A stretch of DNA of 64,000 nt from Lycorma delicatula (taxonomy: Eukaryota; Arthropoda; Insecta; Hemiptera; Fulgoridae), in the NCBI RefSeq assembly GCF_047948215.1, contig NC_134465.1:11012522-11076521 (forward strand), in the 5' to 3' direction. A model generated the notes under the pieces. That model was not told the DNA's origin, searched no databases, and saw only the letters and a program-made list of their open reading frames with translations. Positions 11,441 through 23,699 of this stretch are shown here, one piece after another. The position numbers were made by a program, and so were the translations under genes. Positions within the stretch are counted from its first letter, which is position 1, and each line of letters begins with the position of its first letter.

Positions 11441-12004
11441 TGTAATCAACTTAAAACATCAAAATTTTAAATAACTTAATAAGTACTTTCATACTAAAAG
11501 CTCAATTTTTTGTGACCACTAAGGCAACGTCAAAAATTCAAAATGCCAAAAACTAAACTACCCTTTGCCTCTTTTAATTCCGACCAAAATTTAATGACAT
11601 CAATACCCCACAAAAAAAATGTTTTGAGCCACTTTGGAAGAATTTATGTTGAGCCAATTTGTTAAAATTAATTAAATACAGGCCAATATCAATATTACAT
11701 ATATTAGGTGTACATCTGAAAATTTCTATTAAAACTTTTTCCTTTAAAAGCCTTGAAACATAACATTTTTAGAAAACCAGACCCAAAATTTCTGCCCATT
11801 GCTGCTATGCTTTTCCTTTATAGCTACGGTAATGCAGTAGCAGCAACAGTGCTACAGCTGGGAAAGTAAATATGTAAATATCTGCTTTAATTATCCACTT
11901 TCAAAACAATAATGTAAATAAAAATTAATAAAAGTAAAAAAAAACTTAAAACATATAGACAAATAGTAATTATATTAGATATAGTATCAAGATAGCATCA
12001 TGAC
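11441..12004. other. Intronic sequence, no recognised feature
   Basis: This lies between the IS630-like element and the AP3D1-like exon at 12005-12139. It is AT-rich with no motif I can name. Confidence 0.4.
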
Positions 12005-12139
12005 TGGCTGGTGATTTAGTCAGCAAAACAGTAAGCACCTTAAGAATATTTTGAACATATACAGCTTGAACATGACCAGACAAGGAATTCACTCTACCAC
12101 CAAGCATTGCTTCTAATGTTGCTTGCATTATCCAACTCC
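12005..12139 (-). pseudogene. AP3D1: AP3D1-like exon (TLEAML ... GHVQAVYVQN) with frame break
   Basis: The acceptor is TTTTCATAG. The first codons read ELDNAS, then a one-base surplus (or two-base loss) near 12117-12124 shifts the frame into ATLEAMLGGRVNSLSGHVQA and VYVQNILKVLTVLLT. Human AP-3 delta has TLEAMLRPRVTTLPGHIQAV at this place. The 3' boundary is uncertain: the only nearby donor is a weak GTCATG, and its phase does not match the next exon. Confidence 0.75.
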
Positions 12140-13009
12140 CTATGAAAATAAAAATGAAGTCAAATTATTAAATTTTCTTTTAATAAAATAAAATAAAAAA
12201 ATTTTTACAAATAAAGATTTTACTAAAGCCACAGTTACTGTAATTGTAGTCAACTAAATAATATTGAAGACGTGAAAATGATTTATAGAAAAATAAAATA
12301 CGTAAAGGTGCTCAAGAGAAATAAAAATTAGCAGAAAGGCAATAAATAAAAAGTGAATATGAATAAACATGGAGATTTGTTTTAACACAAAAGAACGATT
12401 TTGTTACGGTCGAGTAACTTACACAGTTTCAGAGAAATTATACCATAACAAAAGTGCTTTTTGTGCAATTTAAAGTAAATTTCATTGAATATCCTACATT
12501 TGCACAAATATCTTCTTTAAATAGTAAATTTCCCAGTTTGAATTGAAGACACACACTGGATTCCATTCCATTTTTCCCATATTATCAAATTCATATCCCA
12601 TCACTAATGTAATTAATATTAGGATATTACTTGTAATTAAATAAATAAATACGTATAAGAAAAATATATATTGGGTGTATCTCTCTTTAACTATGGCACA
12701 TTACTTTGGTAAGTCGGGAAGAATTTGTGTGATAATAAGAAGCAGACAGGAAGTAGTACTGTCTCTAAAATGCGAATCTGTGGGTAAGCCGCACTAGGAA
12801 ATGATTCTTAAGAGGATAAAAGCAACTATACATTACTGATCATACCAACACACACAAAAATAATATCATGCCAGACAGACTGTACAAAAGTTCTTTCTTG
12901 GAATATATTTATCTTAAAGAATAGTACATATTAAAATTCAACTAAAATTTTCTTTAAAGAAGTTTCCTTTGGCAGAAATATAGGTGGCACAAAAATCACT
13001 TGACACTTA

Positions 13010-13215
13010 TTTATAAAGTACTGAATTTATTTCATTTTATTTAGTACAGACAATTATACTTTATGTTCAAAATATTTTCAATCTTCATTAATACATTTTT
13101 GCAATCTTTTGGGATTACTGTTACACATTGTATGACAAAGTTCTCTAACACTGTCCAAATCATTGAATGCGTCGTAAATGTAATCTTTCAGTTCGTCAAG
13201 AGTACGAGACTTTCT
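13010..13215 (-). mobile_element. C-terminal fragment of a DDE transposase
   Basis: The minus strand reads RTLDELKDYIYDAFNDLD, then SVRELCHTMCNSNPKRLQKC, a short INED stretch, a stop and KYFEHKV. This matches the C-terminal helix region and terminal FEH motif common to IS630/Tc1-like insect transposases (LEELK...GGHFEH). No catalytic region is attached, so it is a small relic. Confidence 0.55.
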
Positions 13216-14198
13216 AGAATAAGTAGCTATTATTACAGTAAACAAGAACATAACGCTGACCGCAATCTGATTTTACAAATGCTGCTAAATTATGAAATTG
13301 AGGTTGTCTCTATTCACAATTACACAAAACAAAATGCATGGATGAAGTAATAGAATAATTTAAAAGATTTTTAACTTGGAGGACACTCACAGGGCAAAAA
13401 ATAAAAATACTTAATTTCATCAATGATACTGTTCTAGCTGACTGGTTCTGGAAATGATTTAAATGTTAATAAGAATAGGTTCAATGTCAGGGAGAAATTC
13501 AATCTGAAAAAATAATAAAAATTTGATGATGAGGAAAATAATGAGATAAACTCAACAAAAAAAAATAACAATATTCATTTAGAGCATGGCAACAAAATAC
13601 TTATCAGTAGTATATACAAAAATATTAATAACTAAGAATAAAGGTTCTTGTAATCTGACGATAAAGATAATCTTCAGAAATATGTTTTTTGACAGCATTA
13701 TCTACAGAGGGTTTAAAAAGAATCCATGAGAAAAAATCTAGAATACAGTTGAACATTAAAGCATACTGATTATATTAATTTGGTTATAGAAACCATAAAG
13801 GAAGACAAAAATTAGAGGTAAAAAAAAGTGAACTGCAATGGAAGATTACCAAGGATGAAATACGTACTTCTATATTCTTCAATAAACCTACAACTGCAAT
13901 AAACCAACATATCTAACTAACAGATATAAATCATATAACAGTTTCAGAAACTAACTGAACTGGAATGGAAATGAATTAGCTGAAGGTATATAAGCCAATC
14001 TACATAATAACATCTGTAAATAGAATTTAAGAACTGTATGTGCAACACCAAACTTAATGGTAGCGGATAAGACTTACACTTAATATTTGCATAATCTCAT
14101 AAGTCATGTTATCATTAACAAAAAAAATAATAACAATAGTAACAACAATTAGGAATAAAACACTACAATTAAAAGAATACATAAAAAGATTTACTTAC

Positions 14199-14422
14199 AA
14201 AGCAAACTCTCCACAAATCCAAGCAGCAGCATAAAGTACATCAGCCATTTTTGATCCTGGTTGTGTAAGTATGTGTGCATCCTCTAACAACTGAGCCATT
14301 TTTTGTACAGCAAATCCTCTTATAGCCGTACATGCACTGCGACAACTAACATTTGAGCAGCTACTAATGGGCCATGTTGTGTACCTTCCATTCTAGTTAA
14401 ATCTACCAGTACACTTACGTAT
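14199..14422 (-). pseudogene. AP3D1: AP3D1-like exon (YVSVLVDLTRMEG ... AAAWICGEF) with -1 frameshift
   Basis: After the acceptor TTTTTTTTTAACAG the exon encodes YVSVLVDLTRMEGTQHGPLV and AAQMLVVAVHVR. One base is then lost at about 14325-14327, where three G would restore RAIR. It continues AIRGFAVQKMAQLLEDAHIL and, near its end, VLYAAAWICGEFA. The donor is TTT|GTAAGT. Length and phase fit exactly if one base is added. Conserved Asp in QMLD is Val here. Confidence 0.87.
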
Positions 14423-14929
14423 CTGTTAAAAAAAAAATTAAACAAGTAAATACCATAACAATACCGATATGAATTAAAAAATGATATTGAATCGTTCCAC
14501 AAAAACAATCAATATAAGATCCTAAATGCCAATAGCAAGTATGGAAACTATAATCCGGTAATTTAATGTCAGCAATCTACTGGACCAGTCTATTAAATGA
14601 ACAATACAGGAAACACAATGCTTAAGAGTGGACTTACTAGTTTTGAGGCTACAATTAGAAAAAAAAATGCTGCAGTCTTGACACAATACTGTTAAAACGA
14701 AGTATATTGCAAAGTTTCCCTTGTATTCTAATTAATCAGAGCAATACTGTACCGGTAACTAGCCTACTAGTTTTCAGAGCATAAGCCTCAATAATAGTTG
14801 TTTTAATGCCAGACTTTTAATAATGGTTTCATCTTCTTAATTCTTCTTTACAAAAGTGCATTTGAAAAATAACTATCCATACATCTATATAAACATATAT
14901 ACTGAGGCAATTTTTTTCCTTGTACTGCG

Positions 14930-16180
14930 ATTAATGTTTTTTGTAGTTTGGTTATACTGCATTGTGTGCAATTTGCTTCTGTGAGCCAGTCAGGCCGATG
15001 ACCTTAAAATGAGAATGTTTGTCATGTTCTTCGTTATTCATTGTGTGAACACACAATGAATGAAGGTGGACGAACGTCCACCTTTAAATGACTGAAACCG
15101 TTTTTTTTTCTGTTTTATAACAATGAATATTTCTTGTTAACTACATCTTCTGTTAGAACAGTAGACCAGTATTCTGTTTGAATTCCAGGTACAACAATTC
15201 CTAATCAATATAGTATAAGGGTGTTAATCGAGAAATTTAGGAAATCAGGAGAAGTAAAGGAATATAAGTAAATCAGTAGAATTACAGTACTCAATGAAGA
15301 AAAACTGTAAGACATATCAGCTAGTATGTGACGTAGTCCCAAAAAGTCCATGTGAAAGTCACCCTAACAGAAAAACTGCAAGTTACAACTGCACACAACA
15401 CATAAGGCAGTTCATAAGAAGCTCAGTCTCATCTGAAACCGGTTCAAATTTATCAACTTCAGACTGTGGAAAATGAACTCAATTCTGTGAATGGTTTAAA
15501 CTGTTTCTACAGACAATTCTAACGATGTTTTGGATTATGTTTTCTACACTGAAGAGGCATGGTTTTATTTATCATGATATACGTACACAGAGAACTCGTA
15601 TTTATGGTCTTCCAACAACCCACAACCATACATGAAAGTCCTCTACGTGATCAGAAGATTGTGGTGTAGATAGCAATATCCATGAGAAGAATAGTCATTA
15701 CAATATTTTTCTAGAAACAATAATTCAGCTCGTTATTGTGAAACAGTTCACCAGATAACAGGAAGGTAAACAAGGATGAAATTTATAACGTTTAGATTCA
15801 ACAAGTTGGCACAGCTACACATACAGCCAGGCAATCCATTAAGTTGCTGAAGTAGGTTTTTGGAGATTGAATCATTTCTAAGGGCTTGTGGCCACTACAT
15901 TCTACGGACTTAAGCATGCTGGATTTTTATTTCTGGGGTTATAAGTATACAGTTATAAGTATTTCAGATATATACAGTAATGTTTGTCAAGGAAAACCTC
16001 CACACCTTCTTGGAACTTCAAACTGCTATTCGTGATTTCACCAAGAACAATCCACTAAACAAAACCGTGACAGTCTTTGACAACAAGAAGAAATGAGTGC
16101 AGATATATCTGGCTGTTCATAAAAATTATTTCCAGGTGCATTAGTGTATGACGGGTGTATAGTTACTTTTTGAACACAAT
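14930..16180 (+). mobile_element. Decayed IS630/Tc1-like transposon
   Basis: In pieces and with frame changes the plus strand shows the helix-turn-helix region (IRVLIEKFRKSGEV near 15210), the DDE core (DYVFYTEEAWFYLS near 15530 with LWSSNNPQPY after it) and the C-terminal helix (HTFLELQTAIRDFTKNNP near 16000). Many stops interrupt it. Short perfect fold-backs lie near the left end: 15037-15058 (tcattgtgtg arms) and about 15062-15083 (aaggtggac arms). Confidence 0.65.
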
Positions 16181-16633
16181 GTATATCAGTCAAATAGAGC
16201 AGGTTAATTGTTAATATCTAACTAGCACCTTCAAACAATAAATTTTCAGGTATTCCAGTTGGAACACATAATTCTCAGAAAATAATTGGATTACAAATTA
16301 ATTTTTAAACATCTTTAGAGCTCATAACATAAACAAACCATAAAGAATTAGAACAGCAGATTATTCAAATGAAAATGCCACAAATCAAATTTGTTTTAGC
16401 ATAAATTACATTATAATAGTAATAAATGTTCAGTTTTCAATAACAGACACATGGAACACAATTAAAATGCCTACAGAGTTACTTACAGATAAAATATTAA
16501 ATATCATCAAACCACCATTTAGTTACTGCTATTATTGTACAAACTAGTAAAAATCATTATGCAAGACAGTTAATTAAAATAATAAAAATAAGGGTACAAT
16601 AAAAATTAAACTACCATAAATAAACATACCTAC

Positions 16634-16780
16634 CATTCAAAATTAGTAATGTATTGGTAATTGTTTTGTGAGCAGATGTCAATTATTTTAGAAAGTAATT
16701 CATCTCTATATGTTGTACCTTTAGCTTTATCCATATGTACCATTAACTTTTTAACTATTTCCATTAGTTTTCTTTGAGAC
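16634..16780 (-). pseudogene. AP3D1: AP3D1-like exon (LMEIVKKLMVHMDKA ... NYQYITNFE) with frame break
   Basis: The exon begins VSKK after the acceptor TTTTGTTTTAG. At about 16767-16771 two bases are missing relative to VSKKNLMEIV. It then reads LMEIVKKLMVHMDKAKGTTY, RDELLSKIIDICSQN and NYQYITNFE, nearly identical to the family except Glu to Lys in DKAEGTTY. The donor GAATG|GTAGGT leaves TG of the conserved Trp codon. Joined to the A that starts the next exon this makes TGA. Using the alternative donor GTATGT three codons on also gives a stop (TAG). Confidence 0.87.
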
Positions 16781-18980
16781 CTAAAACAAAAATTTTTAAT
16801 TAATAACTCCCAAGTTTTTATTTTTAATTTCATTTGAGTACAAGTTATCCATAATCTTTGTCTAGAAGAAAACAAAATTAGATTTACATCGTATCAAAAA
16901 TATTGCTTCGCATCAGAATATTATAAATTCTTTTCTATTTTTGCAACAAACATTCTGAAAAACAGCTAGGATCAAAGACAGATTCATCGATCAAATATAA
17001 ACATAAAACTACAATTCTTAAGAAGCTGGAGAAGAAAGATCTCATTAACACAAAAAGTAACTGATAAAAACACACTTTCAACATATATAGAAAATTAATA
17101 ATGATAAGATACTTATATTCACAAAACCTCAAACTATCTGACTTAACTTAAACTGTCTATGTTTAGAAATAAATTCCATAGAATATTTAATAAATACATA
17201 TCATATGAAGACCAAATAGAAAATAATATTCTAAAATATCTACTATGCAAGTACTGGTTTGCTTTGAAGCTTCTTAAAAAAACCGCTTAACTTGTCACAT
17301 TTATTAAATATTTATTATGCCTACATATATTGTCATAAAAGTATACTGTCATCTCTTGGAGCTCCCTCAAAAAGTCAGAATGAGTTTTTAAGATAGAAAT
17401 GGGCTGTCAGACCATTATCTTGTGACTGGCACCTGTACTTATGGATTATATAGACCGATATTTAGAAAATTAAATATGTTACTTTATCCTTGTGATTATA
17501 TTTATTAAAAAGAATGTTCACTTATTCTTAAAAAAAAAAAGAAAGAAGAACAATAACAACCACCTTTAGCAAACCAGACAAAAACTGTTTTCATGTAACT
17601 CAACACAAAATTTCAGCATAAGAGAAATGGCTTTATTATATTTCTGTTACCATTTTTAATAGATTACCAAACCATTTGAAAAATTTCCAACCTATTTATT
17701 TGGAATACAAGTAAAAGATTTTCTTTCACACAAAAAGTATTACTCTGTCGATAAACTTTTAAACAGTACTATTTAAAAATAAAAGCATGATGATCTATCT
17801 ACACCCCATTCAATGTGTACATAAATATGTGATCAAAATAATTTTCAACAGCATCTTCTGAATTTTGAAGTTTTTTTTTATATTTAGTAACTTCTAGTAT
17901 TTAATTAAAAATTTCATGTATTTTTATTAAAATATTAATAGACTTTAATCATTTTTTTCTACATTTATAATTTACCTTTAATGATGTGATCCATATATTA
18001 TTATGTAACAATCAGATAACATTTTACTTATTTACCGCACACAGTAACAACATATCATCTTACTCATTAACTCACTATTGCATAAATTAAATAAAAATAA
18101 TAAAACAAAAATACATCACAAAAAACAAAGACTGGAGAAAATAGCTCGTTTTCATATACCATTCAGAACGTAAAGGGAAACAATAAGTTAAATATTAAAC
18201 ACAATCACCAATTAAATATAACATCCCTGAAAATAGAACTGCTCTGACAGCACATTTTACTGAAACAAGATCCAGCTTCAGAGGTGTAATGAATATTAAA
18301 AGTCCTCCTTGGAATATAACAATCATCATTTCAGAACTGTCTCGTAGATGCATAACATGAATCTACCGACATTAACAAGAACCTTCACATTAACCACAAA
18401 AAGACCACACTAAAACGTGCTTTAACTAATATATAAATATACAAAAGCACACCATACAACTAAACGAGCGCAGCTCCAACACACTTTCTGACCGATTTCT
18501 AAAGTATATCTGGCTAACACAAAAGAAAATTCCTACCGATAACATCAACTGAAGCTTGCAAACAGCGGTGTCAGACATTAAAAATGCCACTATAGCATTT
18601 TCTTAATTAAGCTATGACATAACTTAATGTTATGATTTAAGTTTTAAAACTGAAAATGTTACGATAAAAGTTTCAAAACGTAATTTAATAAGGTCTGTTT
18701 GATTTGCCATCAAAAATGTCAATAGATATTAATTACTACCAATCATGGAAAAACAATCAATATGTTGCAATTAATGTAAAAAAAAAAAAAACTGTAATAA
18801 GCAAAATAAGTTTCAATAATAACTGAACATTTTCAATTACACGCCAAGGAAGATAGTTAGTGATGAGCAGTTGGCACCATTGTGTTCCGCATAATCTCCT
18901 CTATAACCATATGTTCTTGAAATGCTGATATCTCATTTAGTTTTCATGTTATTATTATTTGAGTGGAGCGTGTTTAAGTG
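16781..18980. other. Intronic AT-rich sequence, no recognised gene
   Basis: Between the 16634-16780 exon and the mariner at 18990 I see only AT-rich sequence without conserved coding blocks. Short frames on both strands lack recognisable motifs. Confidence 0.4.
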
Positions 18981-18989
18981 CTAGTAGTG

Positions 18990-20095
18990 ATTTTTGTAAT
19001 GTGTGATTTTCGAGAGCAACGATATAACGTAAAGTTTTGCGTGAAATTGGGGAAAACTTTCACATGACATTTAAACTTTTGAAACAAGCTTACAGAGATG
19101 ATGCTCTAGGTCTTACATGATTTTAAAAATGGTTTTCACGATTTAAAAGTGGTCGTAAGTCAACTGAAGATGACCCTCGACCAGGAAGCCCTTCTACTTC
19201 AATTGATGACACCCGTGTTTAGAAAATCAATGATCTGGTATGTGCAAATCACCGATCGATTGTTAAAGAACTTGCAGAAGAGGTTAGCATCTCAATTGAA
19301 TCATGCCGTGATGTTTTGACTGAAAAATTGAATATGCATCCGGTTGCAGCAGATGACCAAGCAGCAGAAAGAACATCAAGTGGACATTTGTCGGGAACTT
19401 CTTGAACAAGCCAACGATGATAAAACATTCATGCCAAGATCATAACAGAAGACTAAAGCTGGGTTTATGGCTACGACATCGAGACAAAAGTTCAATCATC
19501 ACAATGGACTGGCAAAGGATCGCCACACCCCCAAAAAAGCATATCAGTCTCGATCCAATGTAAAAGTGATTCTTTGTGTTTTTCAATTTTAATGGAATTG
19601 TGCATTTTTAATTCTTTCCTCAAGGTGGAACAGTGAACAGTACGTATTATCAAGGCATTTTAAAATGGTTATGTGAAAAAAAATCCACAAAAAGAGACCA
19701 GAGTTGTGGCAAGACAACTCATGGTTCCTTCACCACGACTATGCGCCCACACACTCAGCTTTGTCAATTCATCAGTTTCATGCCAAAAATCAGATCACTG
19801 TCCTCCCTCAGCCTCCCTAGTTGTCAGATCTGGCTCCTTGCGATTTTTTCTAATTTCCAAAATTAAAATCACCAATGAAAGGACACCAACAATTGAAGGT
19901 ATTACAGCAAATTCGTCAGAAACCTTAAAGAATATTTCATATGAAGCTACCCAGAACTGCTTTTCTAAGTACAAAAACCACTGGGAAAAGTGTGTAATTT
20001 GGGAAGGAAAGTACTTTGAAAGGGTCAAGGACCAATTTATCTGTCAAATTAATAATAAAGATTAAAAAAATAAAGTTTGGATATTTTCTGATCAG
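18990..20095 (+). mobile_element. Decayed mariner-family transposon
   Basis: Transposase pieces follow the plus strand in the expected order: KWFSRFKSGRKSTEDDPRPG, KELAEEVSISIESC (DNA-binding half), then TKVQSSQWTGKGSP, VILCVFQF-like and FNGIVHF, GGTVNSTYYQGILKWL, HHDYAPTHSAL (second catalytic Asp motif) and SDLAPCDFF (third). The C-terminus reads NCFSKYKNHWEKCVIWEGKY. At least eight stops or frame shifts are present. The end of the element is near 20095. Confidence 0.8.
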
Positions 20096-20195
20096 ACATC
20101 GTATAAAGGCAAACCAATGGCTCCCTATCCAAGAATTGCAGGTTTGAATAATGTTAGGCGCAACATTTTCTTACGTACCACTGGCTACGAAATAG

Positions 20196-20238
20196 GGTAG
20201 CGCTATGACATAACTCTCTGGTATGTCATAGAGCTACC
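20196..20238. repeat. Fold-back with 17-bp arms
   Basis: ggtagcgctatgacata at 20196-20212 pairs with 20222-20238 with a single mismatch around a 9-base loop. It lies just past the mariner remnant. It is not followed by a T-run, and there is no reason to call it a transcription terminator in this eukaryotic context. Confidence 0.8.
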
Positions 20239-20404
20239 ACTGTTTTTCTTTGTGAGTATTTTTTTACTAATGAATATACATAGATAAAAGCTATTTAATA
20301 GTCTTAAGAATCCTTCATTTTATTACAAAAAAAATTTGGTAACAGAACTGTAATTATTTATTATAACAGTAAATAAAAAATTATGCCAACATATAAATTT
20401 TTAC

Positions 20405-20551
20405 CATTACGTATAGAAGATCAAGAGCTCGTAAGCGAATGGACTCATATTTTATCATCCAGACATTGCATAGCCAAATCTTTATGTGATTGAACAGATT
20501 TTGGATGAGACTTCAATATCTTTGACATAGCAAGTAGGCCCAAATATTTTA
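20405..20551 (-). pseudogene. AP3D1: AP3D1-like exon (KYLGLLAMSKILKSHPKSV) with +1 frameshift
   Basis: This exon encodes KYLGLLAMSKILKSHPKSV, then QSHKDLAMQCLDDK, then after a one-base insertion at about 20447-20453 continues ESIRLRALDLLYVM. The family has DDKDESIRLRALDLLYGM here, so the Asp codon is damaged and Gly is replaced by Val. Acceptor is T-rich ending TAG; donor is ATG|GTAAAA. With the extra base removed the exon ends in phase 0, as the next exon requires. Confidence 0.85.
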
Positions 20552-21805
20552 CTAAAAAAAAAGAAAAAACTAAAGTATTATAAACAAAAAATAAATTGCA
20601 CTTTTTAGATTTGTAACACTTATAATACTACAAAGAATTTTAAACCGATTAAAAATTAATAGTAACGTGACACTGACAAAAAAAAATTAATAAATTATCT
20701 AAAATTTTAAAGCTGAAACACTTAATACAAAATAATGAACTAAATAAAATTTTAATCACACTAACAATAAAATTATCCTGAACAAGATATATTACAATTC
20801 AGTTTCATAAATCGATACTTACAAAGATTTATACTTTATATAGTTTCAACAATGAACAAGTTTCTTTACATATAATACATAATAATAATTTACAATATGC
20901 TGTAAAGTTAATTAATTCTTAAATTTAATTAGCAGGCAAATTATTTCATAAAATACATATTTTTTAAATCTATTTACTAAAGAAAACTATTTTATATTTA
21001 TTGTTACTAAATTTATAAATATACAATACTGTTCAATAGTTTTATACATGTCACATCAGAGGTCTTTGTCTAGATATGAGGTGTCCGTAACTTAATTTAT
21101 GGACACATTATTAAAAAGGACAGATTTTAAATAACTGTATACTACACCGGGCTTTAGTAACAACATTTAAATGATAAAGTTAAATTCTCCCAATAACATT
21201 CATAACCAATTTATAATTAATTTTCAATACAATTTCACTTCGTGAAAATTGATAAATAAACATAAACTCCATCCATAAGGAAATATATATCTTTATTTTG
21301 TATCACTCAATATATTAAAACACTTGCAAAAATTAGTAAAAGATACAAACTTCATATCCAGTAAGCATACAAACACACACTAAAAAGATTAAAATAAAAG
21401 TTTAAGTAATAAGAATATAGTGCATATAATGAAAATGAAAGCTTGTGTTGCAGAAGGTTGAAACTGCATTACTACCTTTACAACTATCTAACATGATAAC
21501 AATAATGATTTTTGTGTTTTTAATTATGCACTTTTAATTTATTGGTTTTCATGTTTTATTAGTTATAATTCATTATTACATAATTAGTATTAATAATTTA
21601 ATAGAGATTGCAAAAACAAGAATTTTAATTTAGGTGTACTTTTAAACTAAAAAATTTTAACTAGTGCTTGAATGTATATTGTATCTGTAATTACACTAAA
21701 TTAGATGTACAATTATTATAGTAAAATTCTTTTTTGTACAATATTTGGAATTTCTTAATATTTAGAATTTTCAAATGCTTTTTTTGTTTTCATTATTGAT
21801 AGCAC
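20552..21805. other. Intronic AT-rich sequence, no recognised gene
   Basis: Extremely AT-rich sequence upstream (on the minus strand) of the 20405-20551 exon. I see no conserved coding block or named repeat. Confidence 0.4.
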
Positions 21806-22521
21806 TATTATTATTAACTCTTACTTAATATTTTTATTACATGTCCAGTTCCTTTGCAAAATCACAATCTTCTTTGTCTTTATTGGAATAGTCGGTCGCC
21901 TTTACCACCACTGTCTAAATATATGACAAATTTATCAGTAATTTTGTCAATTAGTGGTTCCATCTTCTTAGATTGTTTTAACTTTTTTTTACATGTTCAC
22001 AATATACTTTCCGATCATCCTTATTCATTTTTTCCTCGGCTAATCTTTTAATATCTAATATTAAAAATGTTGAGGAATTACTATCAACATTTTTTCAGAG
22101 TCGTCCACATCATCTCAATCAGATATAAATCAGGATGCCCACCGGGTTGGTCTAGTGGTGAACTATTATTATTAACTCTTACTTAATATTTTTATTACAT
22201 GTCCAGTTCCTTTGCAAAATCACAATCTTCTTTGTCTTTATTGGAATAGTCGGTCGCCTTTACCACCACTGTCTAAATATATGACAAATTTATCAGTAAT
22301 TTTGTCAATTAGTGGTTCCATCTTCTTAGATTGTTTTAACTTTTTTTTACATGTTCACAATATACTTTCCGATCATCCTTATTCATTTTTTCCTCGGCTA
22401 ATCTTTTAATATCTAATATTAAAAATGTTGAGGAATTACTATCAACATTTTTTCAGAGTCGTCCATATCATCTCAATCAGATATAAATCAGGATGCCCAC
22501 CGGGTTGGTCTAGTGGTGAAC
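21806..22521. repeat. Tandem duplication of a 358-bp unit
   Basis: 21806-22163 is repeated at 22164-22521 with, as far as I can read, one substitution (C at 22108, T at 22466). The unit ends with the first 26 bases of the SINE that lies complete at 22496-22791, so the duplication happened after that SINE inserted. At the breakpoints two bases (ac) are shared. Near-identity means it is recent, or an assembly artefact. Confidence 0.92.
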
Positions 22522-22791
22522 GCGCCTTCCCAAATCAGCTGATTTGGAAGTCGAGAGTTCCAGCGTTCAAGTCCTAGTAAAGTCAGTTATTTTTACACGG
22601 ATTTGAATACTAGATCGTGGATGCCGGTGTTCTATGGTGGTTGGGTTTCAATTAACCACACTTCTCAGGAACGGTCGAACTGAGAATGTATAAGACTACA
22701 CTTCATTTATACTCACACATATCATCCTCATTCATCCTCTGAAGAATTATCTAAAACGGTAGTTATCGGAGGATAAACAGAAAAAGAAAGA
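22496..22791 (+). mobile_element. tRNA-derived SINE with 17-bp target-site duplication
   Basis: The head cccaccgggttggtctagtg is followed by a B-box-like gttcaagtcc and the same body as the other copies, ending in an A-rich tail (aaaaagaaag). agatataaatcaggatg occurs perfectly on both sides (22479-22495 and 22792-22808), proving retrotransposition into the DDE_3 element. This is the cleanest copy in the window and a good reference for the family. Confidence 0.93.
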
Positions 22792-23699
22792 AGATATAAA
22801 TCAGGATGGTAAAGAATCAGGAGGAAGTGGCAAAACATGATGCCGGTATTTTTTTAATAGTTCATCAAAATTGTAATTTATTTTTGAATTTCTATTTAAT
22901 TATGCGATTTAATTATGTCATACAATTGTGGTTTTAACATTGCTTTAACAGAATATTTTTCTTTTCTAACCGATTAATCATGCTACTTTTCCTAACATTT
23001 GAATCAGCAATTTTACTCCTGTACCACTGTCATCCAACCATGATTTTGTCGCCGCATAAGACATTAAAATATATGATTCATCCAAATAAACAATCTAACA
23101 ATTTTCTTTTCTGCAATCAGTCATTCTTCTTAAATATTCTATCTTCTTTCATGGATGTCTTCTTTCTGACACAAAGGTTTCCTATCATTACCAGTTTTTA
23201 CATTTAAAGCCTAATACTTTTAGTATAGTTGCTAGTGTAGTTGTAGAACCTTTAAAATGAATACTCTTTTGAAGTCCTCCAAGTAATTTATTTAATGCAG
23301 GCAGTTCATTATGTATAGCATGAAACTCGTTAACTGTTCATCTTACACACCTTGATCAAAATTGTCTAATTCACTAAATGGTTATGAAAGTTGTTTTTAC
23401 TTTTTGGTGTGCTGAACAAGCACGAATACGATTTAGATTTAACATGAACCTACTTTTCATTTAGCAGTTTTTGAATTTGTGATCTTGAAATCCAATAAGC
23501 TGCAGCAGCTCTTCACATCTTTGAATGCATATTAAATGTCTCTCGTCTTCTAATTTTCCTAACATTATAATTTTTTTCTTCGTAAAATCATATACATTAT
23601 TTACTATTTCACAAGCTTGACTACAGAGCATTGTCTTCATAAACAATGCGTGCAATAAATACTACCTTAAATCTGTTCAGGGCTTCCACCTGCCCTACA

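Larger units (their letters stand above)
21806..23660 (-). mobile_element. Decayed transposon encoding a DDE_3-type transposase
   Basis: From 23655 downward the minus strand reads CSQACEIVNNVYDFTKKK, then LPALNKLLGGLQKSIHFKG, LATILKVLGFKCKNW and IVYLDESYI, the N-terminal half and first catalytic Asp of an insect IS630-related DDE_3 transposase. The C-terminal region (RKVYCEHVKK, then DKITDKFVIYLDSGGKGDR) lies in the 21806-22163 segment and again in its tandem copy. A SINE separates the two halves, and stops and frame shifts are present. Confidence 0.65.

Noticed and set aside
13063..13350. 95-codon plus-strand frame
   Set aside because: Antisense of the DDE transposase C-terminal fragment.
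13400..13470. Possible LINE FADD motif (FINDTVLAD)
   Set aside because: Single weak motif with no flanking reverse-transcriptase similarity.
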